Shown here piece after piece: positions 9,616 through 18,180 of a stretch of 64,000 bases of DNA. Below the pieces are notes generated by a model. The model saw nothing but the letters and a program-made list of their open reading frames with translations. It had not been told where the DNA came from and made no database searches. The position numbers and the translations under genes are program-made. Source of the stretch: Owenweeksia sp. (lineage in GTDB: Bacteria > Bacteroidota > Bacteroidia > Flavobacteriales > Schleiferiaceae); the NCBI GenBank assembly GCA_028285465.1, contig JANQPD010000030.1, positions 124,001-188,000 on the forward strand. Reading direction: 5' to 3'. Numbering within the stretch: position 1 is the first letter of the stretch; every line of letters starts with the position of its first letter.

Positions 9616-10251
9616 TTAAAAATGTGGAAATTCGTTTGTATCAATTCGGAGTAACAATCTTTTTTCACTGCTTTCTTCTATAGTCGGACTACGATGTACG
9701 ACTGCGCTTGTTCCTTGTTGAGGATATAAAGTTCCTTTTAAGATAAGCACAGAACCAGTTTTGGCCTGTTGGATTTTGCTTTCGTCAATCACGATACGTT
9801 CATTGTCTCCACCGGTGTTCAATACTTTTCGATTTACATTATCTTCCGTAAGCCAAAGAGTACCTGGCCCGCTGTAAGTACAGAGCATCCGCAGATCATT
9901 ACCATCCGTATGAAATCTTCTACACATATTGGTATTTACAGTAGTTAGCAGCAATAAAAAGTTTTTGGTATAAGATATTTCCTTGAAAATGTGTAATAGT
10001 TTATGAATGTCTTGGATGATTAAGCCGCATTCTTTGAGGCCAATTGTGTTTGTGATCGTATTTAAAATAGAATCTACATTACCTCTTGATTGCAATTCAA
10101 CACCCCGATTAACCAGAAGATCAATTTCTTTTGTTAAACGATTTGTATTCCTGTTCCAAATAGCCATATTGATGGCTTTATTGCGAATGGCTTTTAGGGC
10201 TTTGGCGTCATCGTTAACCTCCCAATTTTTTGTTATGGCTGTAGTGTTCAT
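9616..10251 (-). CDS. DUF1826 family protein
   Basis: 211 residues, no signal peptide. The conserved part is 'CRRFHTDGNDLRMLCTYSGP' followed by 'GTLWL', with His and Asp placed like ligands of a small metal- or oxygenase-like cupin. DUF1826 genes are commonly found next to COG0523 GTPases in zinc-limitation regulons (established context), as here. The biochemical function is not known. Its start overlaps the stop of the papain-fold hydrolase gene by 4 bases (ATGA), so it is translationally coupled to the operon. Confidence 0.85.
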   Translation of the reverse strand: MNTTAITKNWEVNDDAKALKAIRNKAINMAIWNRNTNRLTKEIDLLVNRGVELQSRGNVDSILNTITNTIGLKECGLIIQDIHKLLHIFKEISYTKNFLLLLTTVNTNMCRRFHTDGNDLRMLCTYSGPGTLWLTEDNVNRKVLNTGGDNERIVIDESKIQQAKTGSVLILKGTLYPQQGTSAVVHRSPTIEESSEKRLLLRIDTNEFPHF

Positions 10252-10916
10252 TGAAAGGACTTTATTGGAATAATCTCGATCTTGCTCGATCTTGAGATGG
10301 ATCCGGGATTGAGCCCTGGCTTTCCTTCGGGAATTTCCTGTTTAAGCTGCTTATAGTAGGCAACCCAGGCGGGAAAATAGCTGCCCCGTTTGGGGTCTTT
10401 AAAGGTCATGGGTTCCGGTTCAAAAAAATCCCGCCCCTCATTGGCTACTTTGAAGCTTGCATACAAGAGTTCACTGCAATACCATTTGCCATTGTCGAGT
10501 AAAAAGGCATCGTCATAGGGTTGACCAAGTTGTTGGATGGCATAGGCTGACGCCTTTTCAATAAGGAAACGAAAATCATCCTTTACACGACCTACACTCA
10601 CATCTTTAATCCCAGTGGAATCGCCACTGCGGTTGAAAAAATCCTCCAGCGAACTCAGTTGTACCTCTTCGCCAATGGCCTCAACTACCTTTAGCGTATC
10701 GTTTATGTTAACGACCATTCCACAATGTGAAAAGTCTTTTCCATCCACTCCTTCAGTGACGGCTTCTATGGCATCGCATAGCGCACCGCAATTTAGATCC
10801 TGGAAGAGTAGATCTCCGTGCCGCAAACCACTAGTAGGCTCAGGAGATGTGCAGGACTGGGCCACAACAGCCATGCTCAGGAGCACTTTATAGAAATGAG
10901 TTGATGTTTCCAACAT
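10248..10916 (-). CDS. YiiX/YebB-like papain-fold hydrolase, probable lipoprotein
   Basis: 222 residues. The start region has a short hydrophobic signal with lipobox-like 'VVAQSC', so export and lipidation are likely. The domain is the permuted NlpC/P60 (YiiX) type: 'RHGDLLFQD', the catalytic His in 'DFSHCGMVV', and the catalytic Cys in 'GKWYCSELLY'. These enzymes cleave amide bonds of cell wall or lipid substrates; the substrate here is unknown. It sits between merC-like and DUF1826 genes in one operon. The presence of an amidase in a metal locus is unusual and not explained by the sequence. Confidence 0.8.
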   Translation of the reverse strand: MLETSTHFYKVLLSMAVVAQSCTSPEPTSGLRHGDLLFQDLNCGALCDAIEAVTEGVDGKDFSHCGMVVNINDTLKVVEAIGEEVQLSSLEDFFNRSGDSTGIKDVSVGRVKDDFRFLIEKASAYAIQQLGQPYDDAFLLDNGKWYCSELLYASFKVANEGRDFFEPEPMTFKDPKRGSYFPAWVAYYKQLKQEIPEGKPGLNPGSISRSSKIEIIPIKSFQ

Positions 10917-10955
10917 TTGGTTTCTAGCATTTTAAAAAATAAGTCCGTATTTGGA

Positions 10956-11339
10956 TTAATGCGCAGCGCACCCTACATCGTTACACCTAGAGAGCTTTCG
11001 ATTATAGAGGTGCAGCGAAATTAACCCGAAGGCTGCCCCATATTTCCACGCTTCCCCGAGTAGTATGAACGTCATTTTTTCGTTTATGATTAAGATGCTT
11101 AACACGACCCAACCTCCATAAAGGGCAAACTGCATCCATTTTCTTGAGGTTTGACGGGCCGAAAAGAAAACGGCTAAAAAAGTAATGACAATAAAGCCAT
11201 AATCCAGGGCAGCCCACCAACCTGATATGGCAGATTGTGCAACAAATAGAAAGGGGGTTGCAATACAATGGACCAAGCACAAAGCACTGGCTGATGCACC
11301 TATGAAATCGGAAGGAATTTGCATCTTCAATAAACTCAT
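10956..11339 (-). CDS. MerC-domain membrane protein
   Basis: 127 residues with about four membrane helices. The MerC signature is C21xxxC25 in helix 1 ('SASALCLVHCIATPFLF'), and a Cys/His tail 'CNDVGCAAH' ends the protein. Classic MerC takes up mercury, but in Bacteroidota MerC-domain proteins commonly sit beside Fur-family regulators and are thought to handle zinc or another soft metal. No merA, merP or merR is near, so a mercury role is unlikely. The start overlaps the preceding permease stop by 4 bases, indicating coupling. Confidence 0.85.
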   Translation of the reverse strand: MSLLKMQIPSDFIGASASALCLVHCIATPFLFVAQSAISGWWAALDYGFIVITFLAVFFSARQTSRKWMQFALYGGWVVLSILIINEKMTFILLGEAWKYGAAFGLISLHLYNRKLSRCNDVGCAAH

Positions 11340-12652
11340 TCTACAGACATTTTTTGGTATTTACTGAATTTCTCCTGGTCAACTTTTACGTCATGCCAGG
11401 TGTCTAAAACCATTTTCCTGACCTGACTATCTACCAAAGCCTGAATTTCATCCCGATAGCTTTGATAATCATCATAATGGGTGTGGGCAATAGCATTGAA
11501 GCGGTTTTGAAAAAAACTAATGGGATTAAACCAGAACGTACCTCTAACAAAGGCATTCTTGACCTGCTTGTCTTTTTCAATGGGTTGAATACTCGCTTTT
11601 TTGAGTTCGTTAATCAATGCCGAAGCCGAGCGATTCATTGCCAATTTGCGCTTTGAGCTATCTTTGTAGACGGGGCTACTCACAATAGCAGGAAATAATT
11701 CATTCAATTGGGCTTGAAAAACGCTATCAGGTTGTGAATAGAGTTCTTCTTGTTGGTCTCTCACGTCAATCAAGTCGGTCATCAAATTAGCTGGTTGGCG
11801 AATGCTCAAAAGCTGATGCACCGTTGCGGGGATGATAAAGGTAAAAAGCAAGTAAATACCTGTCATTTGTAAAGTATTGCCTAAGATGCTTTTGCCTTTC
11901 AGCAAAATGAAAAAAAACAATACCGACCAGAAAACGAGATAGATAAAACTGTATAGAAGCATGTCTCTAAAGGCATTGCCCGTTCCCGCAAGTATGCGGG
12001 TCAACATCGCCCCGTAAAACAACAAGCCGGCAATGACTAAAAACAACAGTACCGCATAAAAGCCCATTCGGGATAAAAGCCAGGTAATCTTTGAAGGATT
12101 TTGCACTTCTATCAAGGGCATAAAACCTTGTTCTATCTCAGCGCTTTTGAGATTGTAAAGTAGAACCAACAGCACCAGGGGCGCTAAAAACAGTAGGGTA
12201 AAGGAAAAGTCCAATGTACCTGTTTGGAGCCGTTCAGGGTTGGCGATTTCTTGCGCCAGATCCGCATCATAAGGGCTTGCCCGGAAGGTAATTCGTTTGT
12301 AAAACCCGTATTGCTCTGCTTGCCCAATGCTATACACCATGGCAGGAGATGGGTTTTTGAAATGGTAAACGGAAGCATACCACAACGCCCAAAAAGGAGT
12401 ACTGTAATCTATCCAAGGTCTATTCTCTGGTACCAGATTGCCTTTTTGGTAATGTTCTTTAATGATTTTTTGCCTGTCACCTTTTATTCTTTGTTCAATT
12501 TTCTTGACTTCGGCCTTTTGCTCGTGATACAAATCAGCCCCGTTGTGCAAACCATATACACTGGCCATTATGAACAGCAGAATGGCCATAACCTTAAATG
12601 GATTGCGGATAAAGTGCTTCCATTCATATAAAAATAAGGTTACATTTTTCAT
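11336..12652 (-). CDS. ABC-2 type permease, second of pair (DUF3526-like)
   Basis: 438 residues. One N-terminal membrane helix ('VMAILLFIMASVYGLH') is followed by a large loop (about 40-160), a bundle of five to six helices (about 165-300) and a second large soluble segment toward the C-terminus. This topology is that of DUF3526 / NosY-like ABC-2 permeases. It overlaps the upstream permease by 4 bases and merC-like by 4 bases. The ABC ATPase encoded at the head of the operon probably drives both permeases. The substrate is unknown; a metal-linked cargo is inferred from context only. Confidence 0.75.
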   Translation of the reverse strand: MKNVTLFLYEWKHFIRNPFKVMAILLFIMASVYGLHNGADLYHEQKAEVKKIEQRIKGDRQKIIKEHYQKGNLVPENRPWIDYSTPFWALWYASVYHFKNPSPAMVYSIGQAEQYGFYKRITFRASPYDADLAQEIANPERLQTGTLDFSFTLLFLAPLVLLVLLYNLKSAEIEQGFMPLIEVQNPSKITWLLSRMGFYAVLLFLVIAGLLFYGAMLTRILAGTGNAFRDMLLYSFIYLVFWSVLFFFILLKGKSILGNTLQMTGIYLLFTFIIPATVHQLLSIRQPANLMTDLIDVRDQQEELYSQPDSVFQAQLNELFPAIVSSPVYKDSSKRKLAMNRSASALINELKKASIQPIEKDKQVKNAFVRGTFWFNPISFFQNRFNAIAHTHYDDYQSYRDEIQALVDSQVRKMVLDTWHDVKVDQEKFSKYQKMSVE

Positions 12653-14064
12653 AGAATGGACATTTTCTTAGTCCCAAAAATCAATAGAATAGCGGTGAGA
12701 AGCCCCCAAAAAAGTAGGAGTATGATATCGAATACATAATGGGAAAATACAGAAGAAAGGACGGGAGGGCTGTACTCAAAATCTGCAACTGATCTAAAAA
12801 AATCATTACCGGCTTTCCAACTCCAATCGCCTGTTCTGGAACCACCATAGGCGTGTTTGTCGTTAAGGGTTTTAATAAATACCCTGCGGTAATTTTCTAC
12901 TTGTACCAAAAATTCCTGGTGGTGCAAGTTGTCATTTCCTGCGAAACCCATACTTGTATTTTGTAGAGAAATAAAGGGATTGATAAGTCCTCCCAACTGG
13001 TACGTTTGTTTTTGCTCTGCTAACGCTTTGCGCAGATTGCCAAAATGCTCGTCCCAGACTTTATTGCCGTATTCTTCATCTTCTTGCATCACTATGCCAT
13101 CAAAATTGATAGGCAGTTGAGCAAGGCTATCCGCTCCGTATTCTTTCAAAACCTTTTCTTCCAATGCTTTTGAACGTTTATCGGCCGGGTTGTGTCCGTC
13201 AAGTCCCTTGGAGCGGTCTTCCTTCATGGCTGTTTTGAACGCCTCACGGCTGGGTAGGGGGTGCCAACGTTCAACTGAGCTCATCAAAACATTAGGTAGG
13301 AAAATAGTCCAGACGATCCAGATGCCTAACATGGAGGTAAGGGCAAGATTTGTATTTTCCCAACGTGCCGAAAAAAATACAGTCAACCCGCTGAGAATAA
13401 AGTAATAAAAACTATAAGACAAAAACAGAAGTGCCGTTCTGCCTAAAATGTCTGTATTGATACTATTTAGATTTAGTAGTACATAGACGGATATGGTCAA
13501 GCCCAAAAGTCCGATACCATATAAACAAACGGATAGTGTTTTGGCTACAAGGATCTGGGTAAGATGAGTACCCTGTAAGAGTAACAACTTGAGCCTTCCG
13601 CCTTGTTTTTCCCCATATATAGATTGAAATGCTAAGAAAATCAACAAAAGTGGAATGATGTATTGCAATAAGAGTGCGCTTTTCAGTTTACCAAACTTGG
13701 AAATCGCTTGCATTTGAGAGGCTTCCGAATGGACAATCTCGTTTTGTACGTGCCCCTCTACCCTGAGTACATTTCCGGTGATGCTGTTTACGCCTTCGTC
13801 CAAACCACTCAACAAGCAAGTCGGTTTGAATACATATGTACCATAATGAGCGGCACTGTGCGGGTTCATTTCTTCGATGTTCTCCCACTGCTGCCGCAAG
13901 TGCGTTTGTGCTGTTTGGTAGCGTTGGGCCTGCTCTTGCGTTTGTAGATTACCCAAATAGACCGTTAAAAACAATATCCCTACGAATCCGAAACTAATGC
14001 CAAGCAAAACGCGATTGCGCGCCAGAAAATGCCATTCATTTTTGATAATTTGCCACATCATCAT
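12649..14064 (-). CDS. ABC-2 type permease, first of pair (DUF3526-like)
   Basis: 471 residues. Helix 1 is 'VLLGISFGFVGILFLTVYLG', followed by a ~100-residue extracytoplasmic segment, a central set of helices (about 135-265), a ~150-residue soluble segment and a last helix 'YVFDIILLLFWGLLTAILLIF'. The lay-out matches its neighbour, so the two may form a heterodimer. It starts 3 bases after the ATPase stop. In Bacteroidota such pairs often accompany an ABC ATPase in small export or maintenance loci; cargo unknown. Confidence 0.75.
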   Translation of the reverse strand: MMMWQIIKNEWHFLARNRVLLGISFGFVGILFLTVYLGNLQTQEQAQRYQTAQTHLRQQWENIEEMNPHSAAHYGTYVFKPTCLLSGLDEGVNSITGNVLRVEGHVQNEIVHSEASQMQAISKFGKLKSALLLQYIIPLLLIFLAFQSIYGEKQGGRLKLLLLQGTHLTQILVAKTLSVCLYGIGLLGLTISVYVLLNLNSINTDILGRTALLFLSYSFYYFILSGLTVFFSARWENTNLALTSMLGIWIVWTIFLPNVLMSSVERWHPLPSREAFKTAMKEDRSKGLDGHNPADKRSKALEEKVLKEYGADSLAQLPINFDGIVMQEDEEYGNKVWDEHFGNLRKALAEQKQTYQLGGLINPFISLQNTSMGFAGNDNLHHQEFLVQVENYRRVFIKTLNDKHAYGGSRTGDWSWKAGNDFFRSVADFEYSPPVLSSVFSHYVFDIILLLFWGLLTAILLIFGTKKMSIL

Positions 14065-14067
14065 CAG

Positions 14068-14769
14068 TTAGTTTTTCATAAAGTCCAGATATAAGGTTTC
14101 CAGTTCACGGGCACTTACCTCCTTACTTTGAAGTTCTTTTACCAATGCTCCTTTTTTAAGAATCCCAATGCGATGGCACACTTCCCTGACGCGAAAAATA
14201 TCGTGGGAAGCCATTAAGATCGTTGCTCCCTCGGAAGCCAATTTTTTCAGCATTGCTGAAAGTTCATTGCTGGCCAAAGGGTCTAACCCACTTGCGGGTT
14301 CGTCTAACAAGTAGACTTTGGCCTTTTTGGCATAGGCAATGGCGATGCCTACTTTTTGTCGCATACCTTTGGAATATCCGGAAACTTTTCTGTGATGCGC
14401 TTCGGTTTGTAAACCGCACGTGGAAAGGAAACTTTGCAGTTCGGTTTTGGGATAGTTAAGTCCTGCCAACTTGCAGAAATAGTCCAAATTTTCAGTGCCC
14501 GATAAATAGGGATAGAGATTAACGTTTTCGGGAATGTAACCCACGAAGTTTCGCACTTCTTTGGCTTTGGTAGAACAATCCATTTGATTGATCTGCACTT
14601 TGCCTGAATCAGGTGCAAGGAACCCCAAAAGCATGTTAATGGTAGTGGATTTTCCCGCACCGTTTGCACCTAAAAGCCCTAATATTTCGCCTTCCGTTAC
14701 CTGTAAAGTCAAGTTTTGAATGGCTTTTGTTCCTTTGAAGGATTTACTAGCTCCTTGTATATCGATCAT
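14068..14769 (-). CDS. ABC transporter ATP-binding protein
   Basis: About 233 residues from the ATG at 14769 ('MIDIQGASKSFKGTKAIQNL'); the longer open frame upstream crosses the zur gene and is not coding. Walker A GANGAGKST, signature 'VSGYSKGMRQKVGIA' and Walker B 'VYLLDEPASGLDP' with the switch His in 'ILMASHD' are present. It is the first gene of the operon and is divergent from the Fur-family regulator, with two palindromes in the intergenic region. It should energise the two permeases encoded next to it. Confidence 0.92.
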   Translation of the reverse strand: MIDIQGASKSFKGTKAIQNLTLQVTEGEILGLLGANGAGKSTTINMLLGFLAPDSGKVQINQMDCSTKAKEVRNFVGYIPENVNLYPYLSGTENLDYFCKLAGLNYPKTELQSFLSTCGLQTEAHHRKVSGYSKGMRQKVGIAIAYAKKAKVYLLDEPASGLDPLASNELSAMLKKLASEGATILMASHDIFRVREVCHRIGILKKGALVKELQSKEVSARELETLYLDFMKN

Positions 14770-14785
14770 AATAGAACTATTTAGT

Positions 14786-14798
14786 GCAACACAGTTGC
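14786..14798. promoter_or_regulatory. Candidate Zur-type operator 1
   Basis: Palindrome GCAAC-ACA-GTTGC, 19 bases upstream of the ABC ATPase start. It has the same arms and spacer length as a second copy 39 bases away. The position suggests control of the leftward operon. The link to the Fur-family protein is inference. Confidence 0.6.
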
Positions 14799-14815
14799 GA
14801 AAATAGAGAAACGAG

Positions 14816-14847
14816 TTTGTTAATGCAACTAAGTTGCTATAAATTCG
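14816..14847 (+). promoter_or_regulatory. Promoter of the Fur-family gene with candidate operator 2
   Basis: TTTG (14816-14819) and, 20 bases on, TAAATTCG (14840-14847) fit the Bacteroidota promoter with one mismatch. The second palindrome GCAAC-TAA-GTTGC (14825-14837) lies exactly in the spacer between the two promoter elements, so bound regulator would block transcription of its own gene. Confidence 0.55.
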
Positions 14848-14851
14848 CTGT

Positions 14852-15232
14852 ATGGGAATTGTTAGAAAGACTAAATCGGTCAAAACCTTGCTTAAGGCAT
14901 TTGAACAAACGCATGATGCCATATCTGTGGTAGCATTAGTGGGAAGATTCCAGCACATTATGAATAAAACCACGGTGTATCGAATACTGGAACGACTGGA
15001 AGATGAAGGCGAATTACATTCGTTTACAGGCAAAGATGGGCTTAAATGGGTAGCAAGGTGTCACGGGTGTTCTTCTTCAAATCACATGGATAACCATCCT
15101 CATTTTCAGTGTCAGAATTGTGGCAAAACAGAGTGCTTGACTTTTGAAGTTGCTATTCCCTCACTGCCCAATCACAAGGTTTATTCAGCCCAGTTTCTAC
15201 TTATTGGCCTTTGCGAGAATTGCCTTTCTTAA
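14852..15232 (+). CDS. Fur-family repressor, probably Zur-like
   Basis: 126 residues. An N-terminal winged helix includes 'NKTTVYRILERLEDEGELHS', the usual Fur recognition region. The C-terminal half has the regulatory His cluster and structural zinc pairs: 'HPHFQCQNCGKTECL' and 'GLCENCLS'. It is shorter than Fur from enterobacteria and lacks the long His-rich tail. Context (COG0523 GTPase, DUF1826, MerC domain) points to zinc sensing rather than iron, but metal specificity cannot be read from the sequence. The gene is divergent from the ABC operon; two palindromes in the shared promoter suggest it represses both directions. Confidence 0.88.
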   Translation: MGIVRKTKSVKTLLKAFEQTHDAISVVALVGRFQHIMNKTTVYRILERLEDEGELHSFTGKDGLKWVARCHGCSSSNHMDNHPHFQCQNCGKTECLTFEVAIPSLPNHKVYSAQFLLIGLCENCLS

Positions 15233-15642
15233 TATTAGTTACTGTGGTAGCCCACACGCAGCAACCTCTGAATTAAACTAAAAGTACACGGGACAGACGC
15301 TCCCGGGTTTCCTATCAACCATCCCTCATTGGGCAACGCTACCATTATTGCAGATCTTTTTTATTTTTCTAATTTGATAAAGCTCTCTTCAAATTTTGGT
15401 AAGTCGCTGTTTCTTTTGGAGCTTTATTGAAACCGAGCTTTTGAGCGGGTTAGAACTCAAAACACGAAGCTGCTGCCCGGACGATCATTTGACTTCTTAC
15501 CCCCTCTTTAACATTTGGTTAACCGGCTTTCTCCCTATTGCCCCGCTGTCGTATACTTTAAGTACGCGCATAGCTTTATTTCCATACTGTTTTTGTGGTT
15601 TTGCAAATGTCACGCAGCGGTTATAGGCGTTTTTTGGGGTAT
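15233..15642. other. 410-base region without a supported gene
   Basis: No convincing coding frame was seen on either strand; the open frames have skewed composition and no family resemblance. A sequence near 15610-15630 (GCGGTTATAGGCG) resembles the ends of the intergenic elements seen elsewhere in the window, but no paired arm could be confirmed. Confidence 0.5.
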
Positions 15643-16170
15643 TTATGCTCTCTGCTTACTTAGAAAAGCGCCCGCCCATTTCTCCACGGTTTCATGATGT
15701 TTTCTCCAGGATCCCCATGCGTCTGCCGCCCACCGTTTACACAGGTCAAAATGTGCCCCGGGGTCTTCATTGTCCCAAATGTCAAAAACCGTGAAACCTT
15801 TAAATTCTTGTGGTCTCTGGATCGGGTGGATTATCTTTTTCGCTTTATTGAATTGGGCAAATTCCGTTTTGATCTTAGCGGACCTATCCAAGCCATAGTC
15901 CTTTTCAAACAAACAATAAAGGCTAACCAGGTGCACCCCCACCGAATTTACCGCCTGCTGATTTGATGTTTCGCCCGGATGCTGAATGGCATAAGCATCA
16001 ACTGTATAATGGTGCGCTTTGGCATACCTGAAGTCCGAATACTCCCGGGTAAGCACTTCGTTGAACATGTCATAGCATCCCGCGGATGCCAGCATATACT
16101 TATGGCAACGCCCTTCAAAGTTCATCGACTTAGCTCCGCAGGAGAAGCATTGTATGTATTCTTCTTTCAC
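15643..16170 (-). CDS. DUF5946 family protein
   Basis: 175 residues. A zinc-binding N-terminus 'CFSCGAKSMNFEGRCHKYML' is followed by 'FRYAKAHHYTVDAYAIQHPG', the hallmark of DUF5946, and a C-terminal helical part with 'FTVFDIWDNEDPGAHFDLCKRWAADAWGSW' features (Asp, His and Trp clusters). The function is unknown. It is the first of a long minus-strand accessory stretch; the next gene upstream is 114 bases away, so cotranscription is uncertain. Confidence 0.8.
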   Translation of the reverse strand: MKEEYIQCFSCGAKSMNFEGRCHKYMLASAGCYDMFNEVLTREYSDFRYAKAHHYTVDAYAIQHPGETSNQQAVNSVGVHLVSLYCLFEKDYGLDRSAKIKTEFAQFNKAKKIIHPIQRPQEFKGFTVFDIWDNEDPGAHFDLCKRWAADAWGSWRKHHETVEKWAGAFLSKQRA

Positions 16171-16284
16171 TTAGGTTTCATTTGATTGGGCACAAGCCGT
16201 TGGTGGACTGCTGAGGTATGCAAGGCTTGCTCTGCAGCAAGAGGTTTAGCGGTTTTTCTCATGCCTTTTTCTTTAGCCCGGGCG

Positions 16285-17469
16285 TTAATAGTTGTTTCGC
16301 CTGTCATAGACATCCGCCGGGGCCAGCAACAAGAGATCATAGCTCATGATTTCGTAAGTATAGTTTTCGTTCAGTTGTATTTCTTTTCTTATTAACTGTT
16401 CCCTGATAGGGCGCAGATCTACAACGGTCCACCTTTCTTTGTCTCCCACAGATTGAAGCGTACTAACCGAAGAGCTTTTTGCTTTGTACCTGCCATTCAG
16501 GTAGGGGTTAAAAAACCTGATGTTCAGGAAGCCTGTATTTTCTATGCTATCCCGTTGTGTGAGGTATTTGCCTAAGTCATTCACACCATATGGAGAGGTA
16601 TTACGGGTCAGGTGCAGGTTGCCCATTTTAATAAAAACCTTACCTGTCTTTTTTTTACTCCTGGTGTATTCTCTATAATTTGATTTTATCAGGTCTGCCC
16701 GCTGCTGACTGCTCCATTTCCCTGAAACCTCCTTGCAGTAAATGTCCCAGCTCTCCCTCAGGGCGTTGACAATGCCCACCGCCTCCTGGTTCTCTTTTAT
16801 GCTTTTCAGATAGGCATTAATGGCCCCATTTGTTTGGTACCAGCAATAGATGTGCTGCCCGTTTACCTTCCGCTTGTATAAGTTTTTATAGATTAAAGAG
16901 CTTGCTTCCTGGTATTGCTCTTCAGTAGCCTCATTCGGCTCTAGGGAGCGCATTCTGTCGATAAGCATTTCATAGGAATAGGAGAACTCCTGGTCAAGCC
17001 CCCAAAACATAAATTCAAGCTCATCGGCTCTATCCATAAATAGGGCATCACTCTTTTTGTTGACGAACACCAATGGGGTTTTTGAGGCAGACCATCTTTT
17101 GCCATACTTTCTATTCAACTGTTTGATGTGGTCACTCATTTTTCCAGGCTCCTTAGACCGTTCGTTTAAGACCTCTGCTGAGTTAGGCCCCATTTCCAAT
17201 GCAAAATTTCGAAAATTTAGTTCTCTCAAAACGGGCAACAGGGCCGTGGTGAATATGCTTAGCTGAGTGGAGTGGTGTTTTTCAGCCAGCCCCACAATTT
17301 GATTTTGACCTATCCAGCTTTGCCACATGAATGCAGTGCTGTCGGAGAAGTTGTTTGTTTCATTTATTGTAAAACGGTATATGTGCTGCTCAAGCAATTC
17401 TGTTAATTGATCCTGCCCCGTTATGCTCTGGCAAAAAGAAACTAGTATTAACGCATAAATAATTCGCAT
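16285..17469 (-). CDS. Exported EreA/ChaN-like protein
   Basis: 394 residues with a signal peptide ending about 'CQSITGQ'. The segment 'QIVGLAEKHHSTQLSIFTTA' with a following 'FRNFALEMGPNSAEVLN' and the late 'VFIKMGNLHLTRN' fit the shared fold of erythromycin-esterase-like and ChaN/TraB proteins, where the His and Glu residues around these strands are functional. It is exported, so a role on macrolides is unlikely; an unknown hydrolase or ligand-binding role is more probable. It is flanked by non-coding spacers of 114 and 192 bases. Confidence 0.5.
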   Translation of the reverse strand: MRIIYALILVSFCQSITGQDQLTELLEQHIYRFTINETNNFSDSTAFMWQSWIGQNQIVGLAEKHHSTQLSIFTTALLPVLRELNFRNFALEMGPNSAEVLNERSKEPGKMSDHIKQLNRKYGKRWSASKTPLVFVNKKSDALFMDRADELEFMFWGLDQEFSYSYEMLIDRMRSLEPNEATEEQYQEASSLIYKNLYKRKVNGQHIYCWYQTNGAINAYLKSIKENQEAVGIVNALRESWDIYCKEVSGKWSSQQRADLIKSNYREYTRSKKKTGKVFIKMGNLHLTRNTSPYGVNDLGKYLTQRDSIENTGFLNIRFFNPYLNGRYKAKSSSVSTLQSVGDKERWTVVDLRPIREQLIRKEIQLNENYTYEIMSYDLLLLAPADVYDRRNNY

Positions 17470-17661
17470 CTGTATTCTTATAGTTTTGATTCATTATACC
17501 GGCCTTGCATATGGCTTGCGGCAATTTACAAAGCACTTCCCTGTTACCCCAAGGCGAGCTTGATGAAGAACCATACTCCCGGGATTTAAGGCTTCACCTA
17601 CCCTAAGCTACACGCACTGCCCGCGGGTCGGGGTCCTGCTTTTAGCCTAGCTTTTCATTTC

Positions 17662-18048
17662 TCAGCCAAAGTATTCCACAAAGTACCTGCTCTTAAACAG
17701 CAACAGCAGAATAATTGTATAGGCAACTAGTTCCGCTGTCATGGCAATGTATTTTGTAGCGCTGGTCATGAACCCAAAGGTTTCTATTACACAAATGGTG
17801 AACAACATGCTGTACGCAGCAAGCATAAAGGCAGGGGTTCCCCTCCACCTGAAAAAATACCCGGTTAAAAATCCAGTTGAGGCAATCATCACGGCACCCC
17901 AATGTATGGGCAACAGCCACCTTGGAAAATCTACATTAGTATAAGGTGTCCAGGGCACTTTAACCGGGCTCATTTCAACCATCCCCCCGGTTGACCACAG
18001 CAGTAAAAAGAGGTGCGTGAGCGCTAAAACATATCCTACATATCGCAT
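17662..18048 (-). CDS. Four-helix membrane protein, unknown
   Basis: About 128 residues from the ATG at 18048 ('MRYVGYVLALTHLFLLLW'); the open frame extends 15 codons further to a TTG but that part is hydrophilic and unlikely. Four membrane helices are visible, with the conserved-looking segment 'LLPIHWGAVMIASTGFLTGY' in the second. I do not recognise a family. The 132-base spacer on its upstream side holds small inverted repeats (AAACTGC at 18092 paired with GCAGTTT at 18107). Confidence 0.65.
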   Translation of the reverse strand: MRYVGYVLALTHLFLLLWSTGGMVEMSPVKVPWTPYTNVDFPRWLLPIHWGAVMIASTGFLTGYFFRWRGTPAFMLAAYSMLFTICVIETFGFMTSATKYIAMTAELVAYTIILLLLFKSRYFVEYFG

Positions 18049-18180
18049 ATTCAATGGTTTTTTTCTGTACCTAATGGCCAATGCTTTGGCCAAACTGCGT
18101 TTTAATGCAGTTTAGGCGCTACGCCACAAGGTTTCGCAAGGGTTACCCGTGTTGTATGTAGTTTTTGGTTACAGGCATTA

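Noticed and set aside
10956..11339. Mercury resistance locus
   Set aside because: Only a MerC-domain protein is present; merA, merP, merT and merR are absent and neighbours indicate zinc.
14770..15033. N-terminal extension of the ABC ATPase frame
   Set aside because: It runs antisense through the Fur-family gene and its promoter; the family start is the ATG at 14769.
15396..15626. Plus-strand open frame of 76 codons
   Set aside because: No family resemblance, Cys- and Leu-skewed composition, no start signal.
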